The notes below the pieces were generated by a model. It was not told where the DNA came from, ran no database searches, and saw nothing but the letters and a program-made list of their open reading frames with translations. The position numbers were made by a program, and so were the translations under genes. Of a stretch of 64,000 bases of DNA, positions 43,471 through 56,789 are shown piece by piece; position 1 is the stretch's first letter, and every line of letters begins with the position of its first letter. Source of the stretch: Gymnorhina tibicen (Eukaryota; Chordata; Aves; Passeriformes; Artamidae); assembly GCA_013399875.1 (NCBI GenBank), contig VXAZ01001725.1, positions 894,983 through 958,982 on the forward strand, in the 5' to 3' direction.

Positions 43471-45284
43471 CTGCTTTTTGGTCATGGGCTGTCTGGAATG
43501 GTAATACAGCTTTCTGAGATGTCAGTTATTAAATACCCTTGCATGGTGTTTTCTGAAAATTATTTGTGAGGCACATGTCGATGCCAAGCTGTTCACTATG
43601 AGCATTTGTTCCTCCAACCTGAGGCCGAGTGGGTTCATCTGAATGGACAGAAAGGTCAGAGTCTCTGTTGGTCTTCTCTGAGCCAGAGGGTGGAAGCCTC
43701 TCCATCAGGAACCAGCTTTCCATCAGCCAGCCTTCTCCAGCATCACATCATCACATTTTTTTTCCTCGAATATTCTTAAATATGACCTAAAAATGGCATT
43801 TCTGAAGTAATCCTACAACAAACCTGTTTACTCAAATATCTACAGGATCTGAAATGGAATTTCTTAAGGACAAGCAGAAGAAAAAAGGCAATTCAGTCTG
43901 ATTCTACAAAATGTGGCCATATATATAAACTACCTAACCTGGATTTCTTCAACACTAAGGGAATTAACAAATTTCCTAAAGCACTGCCACTTTATTTGTT
44001 TTTCTTAATGAAAAGCTGAAGAGCTGTAGGAAAATTAAGAGGAAAAGGTTATGATGCTGGAAGAAAGCTGGTCCTGTTTCTCTACAAAAGATAACAGATC
44101 TACTGTACCAATTCAAGTAAAGGAACAAACATTAAAAAGCAAACATCAGTTTGAGCTTGTCTATGTAGGAAATTTGGTCAAAATAAGCCACTCTATCACC
44201 ATCCACCACCGTGCACCCCTAAAAAGAAAGAGAGTCAGACTAAGAAATAGCTGCTCTGGAGCACCTCCCCATGTGGACAATATCCCCAAATAACGGAGCT
44301 TTGTTTCCAAATAATCAACATCTTTTCTGAGTGGAGTTTTCCAGAAACAAATACTTTTTTACTCTAGAGCAGATTATCCAAATAATGCATTTCCAATGTT
44401 GGGAATTATTTTATTTCATTGTAGATATTCCAGATATTTTTCTCCAGGCAGATAAATCCTTGCAGCCTGATCTGAAGATGCTGGGAGCCAAAGTGAATCT
44501 TTCCATTGACTTTGGTGAGATTATGAACTTAGAGGTTAATAGAGAAAAGAAACAGTGTGGATTTACATAAAACAAATTTTGACCACCAAACACTGAGTTC
44601 CTTTTTATAGAAATAGAAAATTTGTGAATCCAGGCTGATGCTCAAAATAAGTGGGATTATTCATGTGAGCACGGTTCAGGACTGCTCAGTTGGGTCCTTG
44701 GATTTTAATAAAACAGTCACTGCTGTCACCCAGTGTCTCACTCCCAACATTAATTCAGATTGACGTGGCTTCGAACGTGTCTCAGCAGAGAGAACAGGGG
44801 ATTGGCCACGAGCTGATCTGGGGCAGCCTCTGGTGGCATCTCAACAGGGCAAAACCCTAATGCAGGCCCTGACCACGCAGGTGAGGATGTGCAGCTGCAC
44901 TTGGCAGCCTGTGATGGGTTTGCTTCACCAGTCACATTCGCTGCATCTTTTGCCCCACGTCACCTGTCCCTCCCTCACCACAACCCCGCTGCAGAATCCT
45001 GCTGCACATCAAATATGAAGGGTGCTCTCCCTATTACCAAACTAATGAGTGTTCCAACATATGCTTCGTCCCATACCTGAGCACTGTCGACTCCTAAAGG
45101 TTATAAGCACATGCTGAAATGATTCTCTGGCTGGGGAGCTTATTTACCAGGTGTTTCACTGGTCTAAAGGAAGAGGTGAATGTTTTGTGGATGTAATATG
45201 CAAGCTGAACTAAGCTGGGTGGGTTTGAAAATCCCAAATATGAAAGCAAAAATAATGTAAAGGACTCTGAAAAGGCAGGAAAAA
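43471..45284. other. Unassigned sequence between two CR1 pieces
   Basis: If the flanking CR1 pieces are one element, the reverse transcriptase domain should lie here, but I could not recognise it. The composition is AT-rich with no exon seen. Confidence 0.35.
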
Positions 45285-45690
45285 TGAGTGGAGAATAAAA
45301 TGAGATTCAACATAGAAAATAGAAGTTACGACATCTGTGGAAAAATAATCTAAACCCCAGATATTCAATCAGCGATAAAAACCCGAGAAGCCGTAATGCT
45401 GCGAGAGATCTAGAGATGATAGTGTGGAGTAAATTAGACATGAGTTTGCCTTGAGATATGGCAGCAAAAAAAGGCCAATTTGATTTGGGGCTGAAGACAT
45501 CACAGCACAAGGAGGTAATAGTCCGTCTGCATATGGCTCTGGTGCGGTAGCGCCTGCAATATTTAATTATGGGCACCATATTACCTGAAAGATAGTGACA
45601 GATTGAAAATTATTCAGAGGAGAGCAATAAAAATAGTTCAGAGGCTGGCAGGATTGAGTTATGAAAAGGCAGAATAATACAGATGCAGAG
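45285..45690 (+). mobile_element. Ancient CR1 LINE fragment (end of ORF2)
   Basis: Sense orientation. It follows the CR1 ORF2 end: 'gagattcaa', 'tagagatgatagtgtg', 'ttagacatgagt', 'gcagcaaaaaaggccaat', 'gaggtaatagt', 'atggctctggtg', 'tatgggcacca', 'cagaggagagcaataaaaat'. The protein frame is broken throughout. It may be the same insertion as the piece at 42.9-43.5 kb. Confidence 0.8.
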
Positions 45691-47826
45691 TCCACGCCAG
45701 AAGGTGCTTATCCCCACAAGCTGGAGTGTGTGATGGCAAAGCTGAGTCTGTCTTTCACCATTTCTTCCTTGTTTCAACATCAAATTGGGCATGATCATGG
45801 CCCACAGCATTAGCATCTGGTGAAGGGGTGGGCATGCAGCAAAGTGGCTGCAGGAACTTGTGGCTGCCAGACCCACTTGAAGTGTGCATGGAGAGACAGG
45901 AGCAGAAAGGAGAAGAAAGAAGGAAAAATCAAATATTGGAGCTGAGGTTCATGTTGCTATCTCCTCTGAAGACCTGATTTTGGGGTGCTAAACCAGGTGA
46001 TAATGAATACCCCGGGGAAGGGAGACTGAGACCAAGGTCATGGCTTGGTGGACACCCCTTGAGTGCAGTACCCACTCTACCTCCAGCCCAGGGAAGGAGG
46101 GAGGCAGCAGAGCCACAGGCTCTGCGCAGCCGAACATTTCCCTGTGTGTCTGATCAACCTGAGAGCCACCATGGAGAGAAGGGTGGAAGGTCCTGGGTAA
46201 CAGCAAGTCAGAGAAAAAGATGGGGATAGGAATGGGAAAGGCACTGTGCAAACAGCAGGGTAGAGGGATGCTCAGGGGAGGAAAGGCTGAGGATAGAGGG
46301 ATAGAAAATAAGAACCTTTGCAGTTCTAGCATCAACACAACAAAAAATCTGGAAAATTGATGCTCTTGTGCCTGTTTGAATTTTCCTTTTTTTTTTTTTT
46401 TTTCCCAGCAGTACATGTGAGTTTATTTGTCAAGGTGGGAGAAAGTGGAGAAAGGATGCTTCATAGAAGGTGGAGGACAGGAAGAGGAGCCAGGCCACGG
46501 AGACAAGGTATATGGAAGAGTCTTTGGGAGTTGATACAAGGGTTTTCAGAGAGTAAGAGGAGCCTATTTTAACTACCTTTCTATTAAAAAAATAGAATTT
46601 TCTGGGGAGAAAGACTAAGTAAGAAAGGGCCACAATAAGAGCTCTTTGTTACAGTGAGAGAACATCTGGTACAGAAATTTTGCAAATATTGGCAACATCA
46701 GGGACCAGTAAGACAAAGTAATGGGGTGCAGTTCTGAACAGAGATTTTCTGCTACTGGGGCAAACAGGGATGTTCCTTTCTAAAACCTTTCTAATACCTT
46801 TCTAATATCCTAAATCATCCTTTGATGAACCTTGTCAACAGAAACGGTGAAAAGCACAGTTTAAAGGTAGGAGCAATGGGCAAATACCCTGTAAACAGAC
46901 TCAAGCTCCCCTGTGCTGGTGAGGGACCCCACAGGGTTGAGTACCTTGAGGTGACCCGGCTGTGAGGTGGTGACACCTCACTTAAACACAGCGCCCTCGC
47001 TTCCAACAGCACCTGGGGGTGTTTGTTTCGGTTCCCACAGACCTGTGCTCTTTTTCACTGTGCAAGAGAAGTGTTTGGTTTCATACACAAGATACAGTCA
47101 GGGTCTGTTTGGCACACAGAGCCTGGCAAGCAACTTTTCTATCACATACAGTTTTATTCCATGTCTGGAAGTGCCATAACATCAGTGCTTGAGAGCAGAT
47201 TCATGCTGTGTCTTTAAGGTTTCCTTGGATTTGGGGCATGTAGATGCTGCTTTAAAAGCACTGTCATTTCCCGTGTTTGAAAGTGACTCTTTTTCTGAAT
47301 AGTATTTCACTGGGGATTTTCTTTGAGATGAGAACAGAGCTGGATGAAAAGAGCGCATATTTACACACTTCTTCTCAAGTTGAGCTACTGTGCAAATGTG
47401 CTCCATTCACATCCCCCTCCTTTTTTTTTTCATCTCATAAATTTAAAACACATTTAAGGTTTGTACAGGTTTCCAGCAGCCCTGATAAAGACAAAGGCAT
47501 TTGTCCCTGTAACAGGAAAACTGGTGACAATGTAGGGCGAGAGGCTGAGCCTGCACCGCCGGATCTGCAACCAGCAGCTGCATCCCCCGAAAGGAGCCCC
47601 ACCAAACCCAGTCCCTGGCTAAGGAGAGCTTCTTCTAGATCTTCTATATCTTACCCAGTGCCAGTTTAATAGATATACAGATTCAGTGGAAGGACCAGGA
47701 TCTTTTCTCCGAAGGATCTCCTGTCCTAAGCCATTGGCTATGATCTCATGAGCATCCCTCCCACTGAGGCCCTGCACTCCTGCTCCAGACATCCACAAAG
47801 TGTGGTGCTCATTGCAACTACCTATA
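45691..47826. other. Non-coding, nothing recognised
   Basis: The composition is mixed, with a poly-T run at 46,387-46,404 and another at 47,421-47,430. Overlapping open frames have no coding character. Confidence 0.4.
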
Positions 47827-48270
47827 GAAAAATAGAACCATAGATTGATTTAGCTTGGAAGAAACTTCTGAGATCATTGAGTCCAACCATTATCCCAGTA
47901 CCACCAAGTCCACCACTAAACCAAGTCCCAAAATGCCACATCTACGTGTCTTATAAATACCTCCAGGGATGGTGACTCCACCACTGCCCTGGACAGCCTG
48001 TGCCAATGCTTGGCAACCCTTTCAGTGAATAAATTTTTCCTGATATCCAGTCTAAACCTTCCCTGCCATAACTTGAAACTTTCTCCTTGCCCTATCACTT
48101 GTTACTTGGGAGTAGAGACTGACTCCCACCTGGCTACAGCCTTCTTTCAGGTGGTTGTAGAGAGTGATAAGGTCGCTCCTGAGCCTCCTTTTGTCCAGGC
48201 TGAACACCCTCAGCTCCCTCAGCCACTCATCAGACCTGTGCTCCAGACCCTTCACCAGCTTCATTGCCCA
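47827..48270 (-). mobile_element. CR1 LINE 3' region, antisense
   Basis: About 445 bases of CR1 in reverse orientation. From left to right it has the CR1 tail ('aatagaaccatagattgatt'), 'gagtccaaccattatccc', 'tttcagtgaataaattttt', 'cttgccctatcacttgtta', 'cccacctggctacagcc', 'gataaggtcgctcctgagcc', 'ctgtgctccagacccttcac' and 'cagcttcattgccc'. It is a clear, moderately diverged avian CR1. It is 5' truncated at the right. Confidence 0.95.
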
Positions 48271-48538
48271 CAAGCAGGGAGGATGAGAGTGCATGTGGAA
48301 GGACACAGGACTCCGTGCAAACCCAGGTGTGGGAGTGAGCAGGATCACAGGAAAGACGGAAGAAAGAATATGGCAGCTACTGTCTGTAGGGTCAGGCTAA
48401 ACCTGTAAGTCTCATTCTAGATTTCTTATAGTCTCTTATTGATATCTGTGCTTAATGCCTTTGTGGTGTACATTAATAAAAACTTTGGTTGTCCATGTGT
48501 GATTCACATTTGTTTACAAAATCCCAAAAGAGAAAAAG

Positions 48539-48821
48539 CCTTTCCTTTCCTTTCCTTTCCTTTCCTTTCCTTTCCTTTCCTTTCCTTTCCTTTCCTTTCC
48601 TTTCCTTTCCTTTCCTTTCCTTTCCTTTCCTTTCCTTNNNNNNNNNNNNNNNNNNNNNNNNNNNNNNNNNNNNNNNNNNNNNNNNNNNNNNNNNNNNNNN
48701 NNNNNNNNNNNNNNNNNNNNNNNNNNNNNNNNNNNNNNNNNNNNNNNNNNNNNNNNNNNNNNNNNNNNNNNNNNNTTCCCTTCCCTTCCCTTCCCTTCCC
48801 TTCCCTTCCCTTCCCTTTCCT
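48539..48821. repeat. Pentamer satellite (TTTCC then TTCCC) with internal gap
   Basis: About 20 copies of TTTCC (48,539-48,637) lead into a run of N (48,638-48,775). The sequence resumes as TTCCC repeats to about 48,821. The change of unit across the gap means the array is compound and its length is unknown. The translated open frames here are repeat artefacts. Confidence 0.97.
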
Positions 48822-49669
48822 CAGTTTACAATAGAAAAAAACAAGATTTCACTCCTTTTTCCTACAAAACCCCAGGTGTGGTAGGGTTTTCAGTGCTCCA
48901 GATCTTGTAAGGGAACTCATACTCATGGCACCGTTTCAAGTGGGTGTCTGAGAAAGTTCCCTTCTGAGAAGATAAATTTTACCATAATGACAAAAAGTTG
49001 AATTTTCCCTGCGGGAGAAAGGCAGTATCGACCAATATCCAGTATCTCCTAATGAAGTGACCTTGGGGATACAGTAGAATTCAGTGCTGAGGACCAAGAA
49101 ATTTATGAGCCATCCCACAGGGAAAGGCAAGTTTGATTTGGCTGCTGGGCTCTGGGGAACATGTACTGGAGATGAGACTGGCAAGGATTGCAGGGAGGGA
49201 AAAAAAAAGAAGCTTTCTGGTTTTGCAGTAGGTAATCATTCAGTTTTCCTATTTAAAAGCTAGATTTTTATTTATATACATAAATGTATAGATTAAAATG
49301 GGGACTGACCTGAGACCTGAAATGTCAGTGAATTGTGAGGAGAATGCCAAAAGAAAAGCATTTTTCCTGATGTTTAAAACAGAAAAATGGGCTATTTCAA
49401 ACAAAATGACAACATGCCCTTGGTCTGAAAATCCCAACCTGACCAGACATTTCTGCAATGAAGTTAAATGGTTCTGTTTCTGTGGTGGCAAACGTGCAGT
49501 GCTGCAGAGCTGGGTGCACACGGACCTGCTGTGTCCCATGCCCGAGGCAGGTCCTGTGCCTGGAGCATCCCCCACTGCTCCTCTAACCCAGCCTCAAAAA
49601 CCTCCAGTGCCAGATTTGTTACAGTACTCCCAGGTAACCTCTCCCCATGCTTAACTCTCTTTATAGTTT
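48822..49669. other. Non-coding, nothing recognised
   Basis: No exon or named repeat was seen. Open frames at 49,249-49,671 overlap on both strands. Confidence 0.4.
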
Positions 49670-50115
49670 GACATTTTAGCTAATATCTAACCTACATTCT
49701 TTTTATCCTGCAAATTAAGCTGATTATTTCTCGTTCTACCCCCAGTGGATCTGGAGAACAACTGATGGTGTTTTTCTCTGCAACAACCTTTTACATCCTG
49801 GAAAACCATTACCCGTCCTCTCTTTCCTAAATTAAACAAACCCAGTTTCATCAGTCTTTTCTCACAGGTCAAGTTTTCTAAACTTTTTCATTGTTCTTGC
49901 TCTTCGTTCAACTTTTTTCAATCCTTTTAAAAGACTGGCATCCAAAATCAGACACAGTCCTTGAAATCCAGCTGCTGCTCAGTCTGATGTTAACATTAAC
50001 ACATTGCAGGAAGGGATGTATCCTGGTTTTTTTTGTATTTTTCCAGGTTTTTTTCCCATTGTTACCTATGCAGTTTGTGGTTCAGCACAAGCCCCAGGTC
50101 CTTTTCTAGAATATC
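49670..50115 (-). mobile_element. Ancient CR1 LINE fragment, antisense
   Basis: The sequence matches the older amniote CR1 class in reverse orientation: 'attatttctcgttctacccc', 'agtggatctggagaacaact', 'acaaccttttacat', 'aaacaaacccagttt', 'cttttctcacaggtcaagtt', 'gcatccaaaatcagacacag', 'ccagctgctgctcag' and 'aagccccaggtccttttcta'. It is diverged throughout and has no open frame. Confidence 0.82.
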
Positions 50116-51659
50116 CCATTTCAGTAATGAAACTCTGAGGGATTTTAAATGCATTTCTCGGTCGTGATACCACTGAGGTTTGTGAAACGAAGTTGAAATG
50201 AAGGTGGAAAAGCTCTACCTGGTGCAACACAAAGGAACGTATGTAATCTTTTTCATTTCAGTAAACTCGCTTTTAAAACGTCTAGGTTTTAGCATCAAAG
50301 ACCTAATCCTCTTCAGAAATATATATTACAACATAATAAGTATTCTTTAGGGCTTTGGAAATCATCCCTTAATAAAGTCATAGCACAACTTGTAATGTTA
50401 CAGCCGATGTCAGATGTTAAGAACTCTGCAGTATAAATTAACATACAAAATCTCAGCGTACGGATCAGGTTTTCCAGGTACGTGGAAGGGCTTGCTATGG
50501 TTAATTTGAAATACAGCCGATGCTGTTCATGCATTCATACCCTCTTGGCTTGTTAAAACTGGGCAATTTTTTTTTTAAAGAGTATATTTAATATTTCACA
50601 CTTTGCACTTCATTTCTCTCCAAGCTTCCTCCACGTACATTTTTATAATAAAAATAGTAGTATACAAGTACATTTTTCTCTTACACTGTGTGTTAAAATC
50701 AATTCAGAACAATCCTTTAAGTCATTTCAGATTTGTTCAAGGCTTTTACTTATGTTGACTGCTTTTAATTTTGAAAATACTTATACTCCAAGATTCTACA
50801 CTATTAAAATAAAGTTAACATGGTCTTTTTAATGAATCCAGCAATTGTAATAAGGACCAAAATCATGTTCAGGTCAGATATTTTATATTGTTTTTGTGTA
50901 ATGATAAATGCAGCCACAAAATTAAAAGCAAATAATATCTCTTTTATTACCGTGTTTTCTTTTTCATTTATTAGTATAATTATTTTCCAGGTTTTCAGTA
51001 ACCCTAAAAGAATTTTGACTACTTATAGCTTTACCTCATTAGATGTATTCACTAAAACAAAATATCTGAAGGTGAAAAAAATACATAAAAAGATGAAATT
51101 TATAGACTGAATAAATAATTGTAAGGGCTCTGCTTTTGGTTGAACTGTACAGGATTTTCCTGTAAAGGAAAAAATACAAGTTTCTATGTTTCAAGTTGTA
51201 GGATGCCAAAAATAAAAAAGGCACTGACTAGCAATCCCTTTTCAAACTGTGAGATGAGAGCAAACGAGAGGAGAGATTTTCCTGCCTCCACGGGGTCCAG
51301 AGGGGCTGTGTGGAGCCTGGGACAGCACCACCTGCAGCACCCAGCCCTGGGTGGCTTTGACCCTCTCACATAAATTCTCCCTTCTCCCAGATCCTTCTTG
51401 TGCATATGTACATGTGCACCTGTGACAGAGATCTTACACAGGAAGCCATCAATGTATCTGCTTGAAATGTTTCCATCCAAACAGGATTTATTGCCCTTTT
51501 TTTTTTTCAAGGAATCACACCCCCTTTACATTATCCAGCTGGTGAATATCACATATTGGCACAACCTGAGATATGTTTTATTTTTTCCCTCGCAGAAAAT
51601 AAATACCAGAAAGTGATCTATTTCCTTTCAAATATGTTTCTTCTTCCTCCTTTTAATGG
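50116..51659. other. AT-rich non-coding sequence
   Basis: This is even, AT-rich sequence with no recognised repeat or exon. The part 50,150-50,540 might be conserved. A slightly GC-rich patch lies at 51,280-51,370. Confidence 0.35.
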
Positions 51660-52090
51660 TATTTTTTAAATTCACGGAGGCAATAAACAAACACCAAGGA
51701 GACGGTACAACTTCAGTAGCTCTGTAGACACAATGATATTTTCACAAAGCATTTTATAATTACTGTAACAGAGGCATGTCTATCATGATCGGAGTGTATC
51801 AGCTCTTGTGAATACTACAAATGTGGCTGGTAAGATGCAAGTAGGAGCTTTCCAAGTAATGGAGGTAATTTATGCACCCTTATTATGGAAACATTTTCGA
51901 GCCATTGTTTGATTTGGGTGTAGTTTGCTTATTTAAGCATAGAATGTCACTCTGTCATTTCACACTTCTCCACCATCCTCTCTGTTGATTACACTTTGTC
52001 TGAGACACATGAAACAATTAGTTATTGATAGAGTTTAAGGTTTATGCATAGGGAAAAAAAAGGAAAATTTACACATTAGGGAACATTGCT
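51660..52090. promoter_or_regulatory. Candidate conserved non-coding block
   Basis: This is non-repetitive, AT-rich and even in composition, with many TAAT/ATTA and GATA-like cores. It lies between CNPY1 and EN2, where enhancers would be expected. The inference rests on texture and position only. Confidence 0.3.
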
Positions 52091-53079
52091 GTCTCAGCCA
52101 AAAAAAGAAGGCTGCAAAATTGTATAAGAATATTCATCCTGGAAATATTAGTCCTAGGAATCTAGTGAGTATTTAGAGCAAATGCAAGGAGAAGGACAGC
52201 CTTGTATCTCTGCTAGCAGTGTAAATAGGGAGTACCAGTGCTCACTCCAGGCTAGAGACAGTGATCATCCTGAAAAAGTGGGCATGCAATGGGGTTTTGT
52301 TTGATGGGGATAAGTGCTCATCCTGGAGAAAAAAAAGGGACAGGCAGAAACCTGCTCAGCTGACCCAGCTGTTTTGAGGTTTTCTCATATTTAGGATTGT
52401 ACATAGGGTGAAAAGAGATTGCCAAACTGAAGACTGGGTACAAAGGGCATTAGCTCTGTTGGCAAGCCAAGAGGGCGCCCAGGCTGATGTGGCAGCTCCA
52501 CAGGAAGGTGACTCTTGGCAGGATGAACCCTGAGACTGGAGGACACAAACCCCTCTGCCTCCCCAGCCCTGTGGCCTCTCTCCATCCTGCTTGTCATGCA
52601 TTGGCCTTTCTGTCCCTTGCAGAGCCACGGTAGCTGGTCCCCACCCTGGGGAGCTGGCACACATGCGACACCATGCCAGCGATGACGACGGTGTAAGTGC
52701 TTGGCTTCCCATCTGCCAGCCCTGCAAACCTCCCAGGAATAGACGACGCAAGCTCCAGCCTACCCTGCTTCTATTACCTGCCTGCGTTTTTAGGCTGCTC
52801 TAATTTGCCAGCATCATGCTAAGTGGCTACCACACAGATCACAAAATTAGGGAGGCACAGGTGAGTGCATGGCATCCCTAGCAGATCCCTTCCCAGGACT
52901 GACTAGCCAACAGTAATTCCTGGAGAGGTCCAAGGGAGTCTGGAGCACTGGCTGGGAGATAGAGAGTAGGATGCAGCCCCTCTGCATTTGCAGTATCACC
53001 TTCCTTTTTCCCCAGGCAACGTGATCAGATATAACTATAATTATAGGTATGTTGTCATCTGAGCTGTTTGTCAAGAGAG
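52091..53079. other. Non-coding, nothing recognised
   Basis: The composition is moderately GC-rich. The open frames at 52,356-52,803 overlap on opposite strands with no homology seen. Confidence 0.4.
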
Positions 53080-54760
53080 TTATGTGTTAACTATGAATTG
53101 CCTGGACTGCAGCAATTTCAGGCAAGCCCGAATCCTGCTTGCAGTTATCGCTCTTACATGTGAGCGGTATTTTTAGCATTTATGATTACAAAAATCTCAT
53201 GTTTGAGCAAGATCTGAGATAAGATTTTAAGACCCTATTTGTCTAATAGTCTCTCTGGGATGCATTACTGCCTGCAAAACCGTGTGAGATGAGGTTATAA
53301 AAAGTGGTCTCCCCGATCAGGAGATGCTCCGGTTTCTGAGTGCAGAGCTGTGAACCGAGGCACAGCTATTGCCAGGCAGACGATCACTGATGTCACTATT
53401 TAATAAAGTGACAGTTGTCCTTCACATGGGACGAATCCTGCACCTACTGACGTGTGGAATGTAACTCCCTTGACTGGAGCACAGAAAGGAGAGACCCCTG
53501 GGGAGCAGTTAACGCCTGTGGGGACCTGAGTGTCCCCTCCAAATCCCAAACTAGAGGAGACCCTGCGTGGGAAAGGTCCTCCCAGGTGTATGTACTAGTA
53601 GGTCAACTGCTTTGCTGGTTTATTCCCCTATGGGATGAGAGAGAATAATTGGGGCTACAATTAGCAACAGAAATACGTGTGCTTCTGAGCAAGAAAAGAC
53701 ATCACTATGATGAACACTCTAAAGTTGGATAATCACTTCAAACTCTGACTCAACCTGCCAGTTTGGGGTTTGGGTAAGAATTTACCTGGGGCAGGGTAAA
53801 TTCATGCCCCACAGGGAAGAAGGGCAGGTCCTCTCCCCTCACATTGTCTTTCTTACTGATTCAATAAATGTATCACCTTGATCACATGCAGATGTTTGCA
53901 GATGCTGGACTGCAGCATCTTCAGTTAGAGATGGTAAGAATGGTCCTTACAGAGTTTGGGGTGTTTTTGGTCTTCAAAATTTTGCAATGCTACAACCCCT
54001 TGATTACTTAGATCAGATTAGGAGACTAAAAAAAACCACTGTTTGAGTGCACCCAAAATCCACCAAACAAAAGTTTGAAAAGTCACTAGATCAAAAAATT
54101 CCAACAAAGCTTTTTAAGTCAAAATTGTGGCCTTTTTTCTGTTGTTCCCAAATATGATGGAATCTGGGCCTGAGGTCAGCGCTCATGTCATTAATGGGAC
54201 TGCAGACTGGCTGTCACAGTGATGCCAGAACCTGATGTTGGATCTGATTCACATTTACTGAGGGTCTCATCGTGACAGAGTTTAAAGCATGTATTGAATG
54301 ACTTTAATGAATTTTTATAGTGCTGGAGAGGTGCAAAGGAACTTGAGTTCATTTGGCATCTAGCGAGCGCAAACGAGATTACACACAAATATCTCCCAAT
54401 TTCCATGCCATGGAAAGAGGATAACAGTTCTTGTCTCCTTCGCTGGATTGTTAATAAACTTTATTCATTAGTACTTGTAAAATGATTTGAAAAGCACGGA
54501 TGAAGAATGTCATATAAAATGCGAGGCACTTTTAGCCTGCAGACTTGCAGTTCAAGCAAGTTATTCTGCATGTTTAATGGCTACTTACCCAAACAGGATA
54601 ATTGATATTTTAAATATCTCTTCGATGTACTAAATATTGAAAATATCTTGGAACAAAGCCTGTCAGATCCCTGTGAGCAAAGAGAACGCTGTCGAATACC
54701 AAGGACTCATAAAGGAATTTAAAAATGTAAATTGATTTCTGGAAGTTCAGGCTACAGGCT
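53080..54760. promoter_or_regulatory. Candidate conserved non-coding region
   Basis: Two stretches stand out, 53,080-53,450 and 54,180-54,760. They are non-repetitive and AT-rich, with homeodomain-like and TGACGT-like cores, and they are poor in the decay signs seen elsewhere. The part between them (53,450-54,180) is ordinary. They may be EN2 or CNPY1 enhancers, inferred from texture only. Confidence 0.3.
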
Positions 54761-56680
54761 TAGTCTGAAAGGAGGAGACGGGGGATTTTTACACTTGGTA
54801 AATAAATAATAGCTCTCTCTGTTTGTAGATTCGAGTCCTGGAGTCGTGGCATTTTATAGGCACTGAGGACGGGAGACTCACGGAAAGCTTTTGAAGTGGG
54901 TGGTTAATTTGTCTGATGTGACATGAAAGGTGCTGTCCGTGGCACTCTGTGCCTCTCCGCACCACCGCCGAAGCTGGCCTGATAGTAACATTGGGAGGAA
55001 TTAGGAAAAACTGCAGCTGGAGAGAAATGAAACCAGGCAGGGGCTGCCGCGGTTTGTTCCCCACCTCTAGGAACAAGAGTATTGTTCCCTAGGCAAGGTA
55101 TTCCGTGGCTTTTCATGTTCAGTAAAACACAGCGCAAGCAAAGCAGCCCTGAGTCGGGATGAGGTTTGTGGATATAATTATAAGCCCCCCAAAACTGGAG
55201 AAATAGAAGGAAAAAAGTTATTAGAGAGGCAGAGGGCAGCTCCAGGACTACTGGGAATCACTCTGGACATTGGGGTGTGATGCACTGGCACTCTGCCCCG
55301 CACCAGCTGGCTTTGCATGTGCTTCGGAAAGAGGTTTCCTGGGACTGGTTTGGCGACAGAAATACTACTGGTTTGGGGGAAGGACAGAAAGAGAAAAGCT
55401 GGTCTTTACAGCTGGAATGTGCAACTATATCTTGTTAATACTGAGGAGGGAAGAAGGTATTTCTGTGGCACCAAATACAGTGAATGGGTTTACTCCCAGG
55501 CGACTTTACACCCGGGGTTGCACTGTGACACCATTTCTTCCCCAGTTCTCACTTGTCTGATTGAAACTTCTCCATTTTCATCCATGCAAGGTTCTGCTGT
55601 AACAGCCATGGCTGCATTAACCCTGCAAAGGGCATCCTGGGAGAGGTGCCAAGGCACCCAGGGCTGCAAGCTCCCATGTTTTCATTGGTCCTGATGCTGC
55701 AGGCACTGCTGAGGGCTCGGCCTGGCTGGGCTCTGCTGGGTTCCAAGCAGGCTGCAGGTCCCAAAACTGGGGGAGAGCAGCTCTTGCCCAGGGCCACATT
55801 CCTTTCACACACTATTTCCACTTTACATTGGAATTATTGCAATCTCTGCCCTGAAATTTTTCAAAAGCACTCAGGGGAGCTACAAGAATTTTGGGATGCT
55901 CAGGAGGACTGGAAACCCTTTTGGATGCTCAGAGGGGCTGCAAGCATTTTGGGATGCTCCATCTGAAGGAATTCTTTTCTGAAAGAGGATGTGCTTGGGT
56001 CTTCCCGAGGCTGGGGTGCTTTTGTTGGGCACCGAATCACTTCAGACACTGGAGTCACTGGATTTTTTCGTTGGTTCACTTAAAGGAGTGTCTAGGTGAG
56101 CTGCAAGGAGGCTCATTTAGTAAATTTACTTTTATGAAGTATGAATAAACCAGGAGGTCTACCTCATTCAGAGCTAAAGTAAAAGCAGATCTCTACACTC
56201 TGACAAAGTTCAGCCACTGAGCTGCAGCATTAACTTGTATTCTAACAAGATTAAAATATATTTGTCCTGGGGATTAGCATACTTAAGTCCCCTTTTGCCT
56301 TTTTAGCAGTGGCAGTGCACTTTGATCTGTGTTGCGTGGCAAGAGCACGGCTTGGGCCCAGCCATCCGAGTGCCAAGTGTGAAATCGGCCTGATGTCATC
56401 CCCATTCTTCATCTTTTACATCTTTCACCAGTTTAATTATATTTCCGCCACAAAGCTCTGGAGCTTCATTGCATATTCAAGTTTGACTAGGAAGCATTTA
56501 AAAAAAAAAAAAGTATGGATGAAATAACCCTGTGGGGGGAAGGGAAAGGATGCCTTAAATCTTCAATGAGAAAAGGCAGCAAGAGCCAACACTCGGTTTG
56601 GTGTCACCACATTCTCTTACCTGGTTTAAAATGTCACAAGGAGTCTCTAAATTTGTGTGAGCCGGATGGAGATGAACTCC
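54761..56680. other. Non-coding, with short tandem repeats
   Basis: At 55,876-55,970 a unit of about 30 bases containing 'ttttgggatgctcag' is repeated three times imperfectly. The segment 56,160-56,500 is even and may be conserved. No exon was seen. Confidence 0.4.
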
Positions 56681-56789
56681 TCTCCCGCTGGCAGCGGTAC
56701 GAAAGTTTTGGCTTACGGTGACCCTTTGGGGTCCGTGACTTCAGGGCTTCACACACGCTGGCCCAGCTTTGTTTTCCAGAGCGTTGCTC

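Noticed and set aside
47040..47060. Acceptor-like site followed by DLC in the right phase.
   Set aside because: It is 24 kb downstream and the following residues show no Canopy similarity. The 27.6 kb candidate is nearer and fits better.
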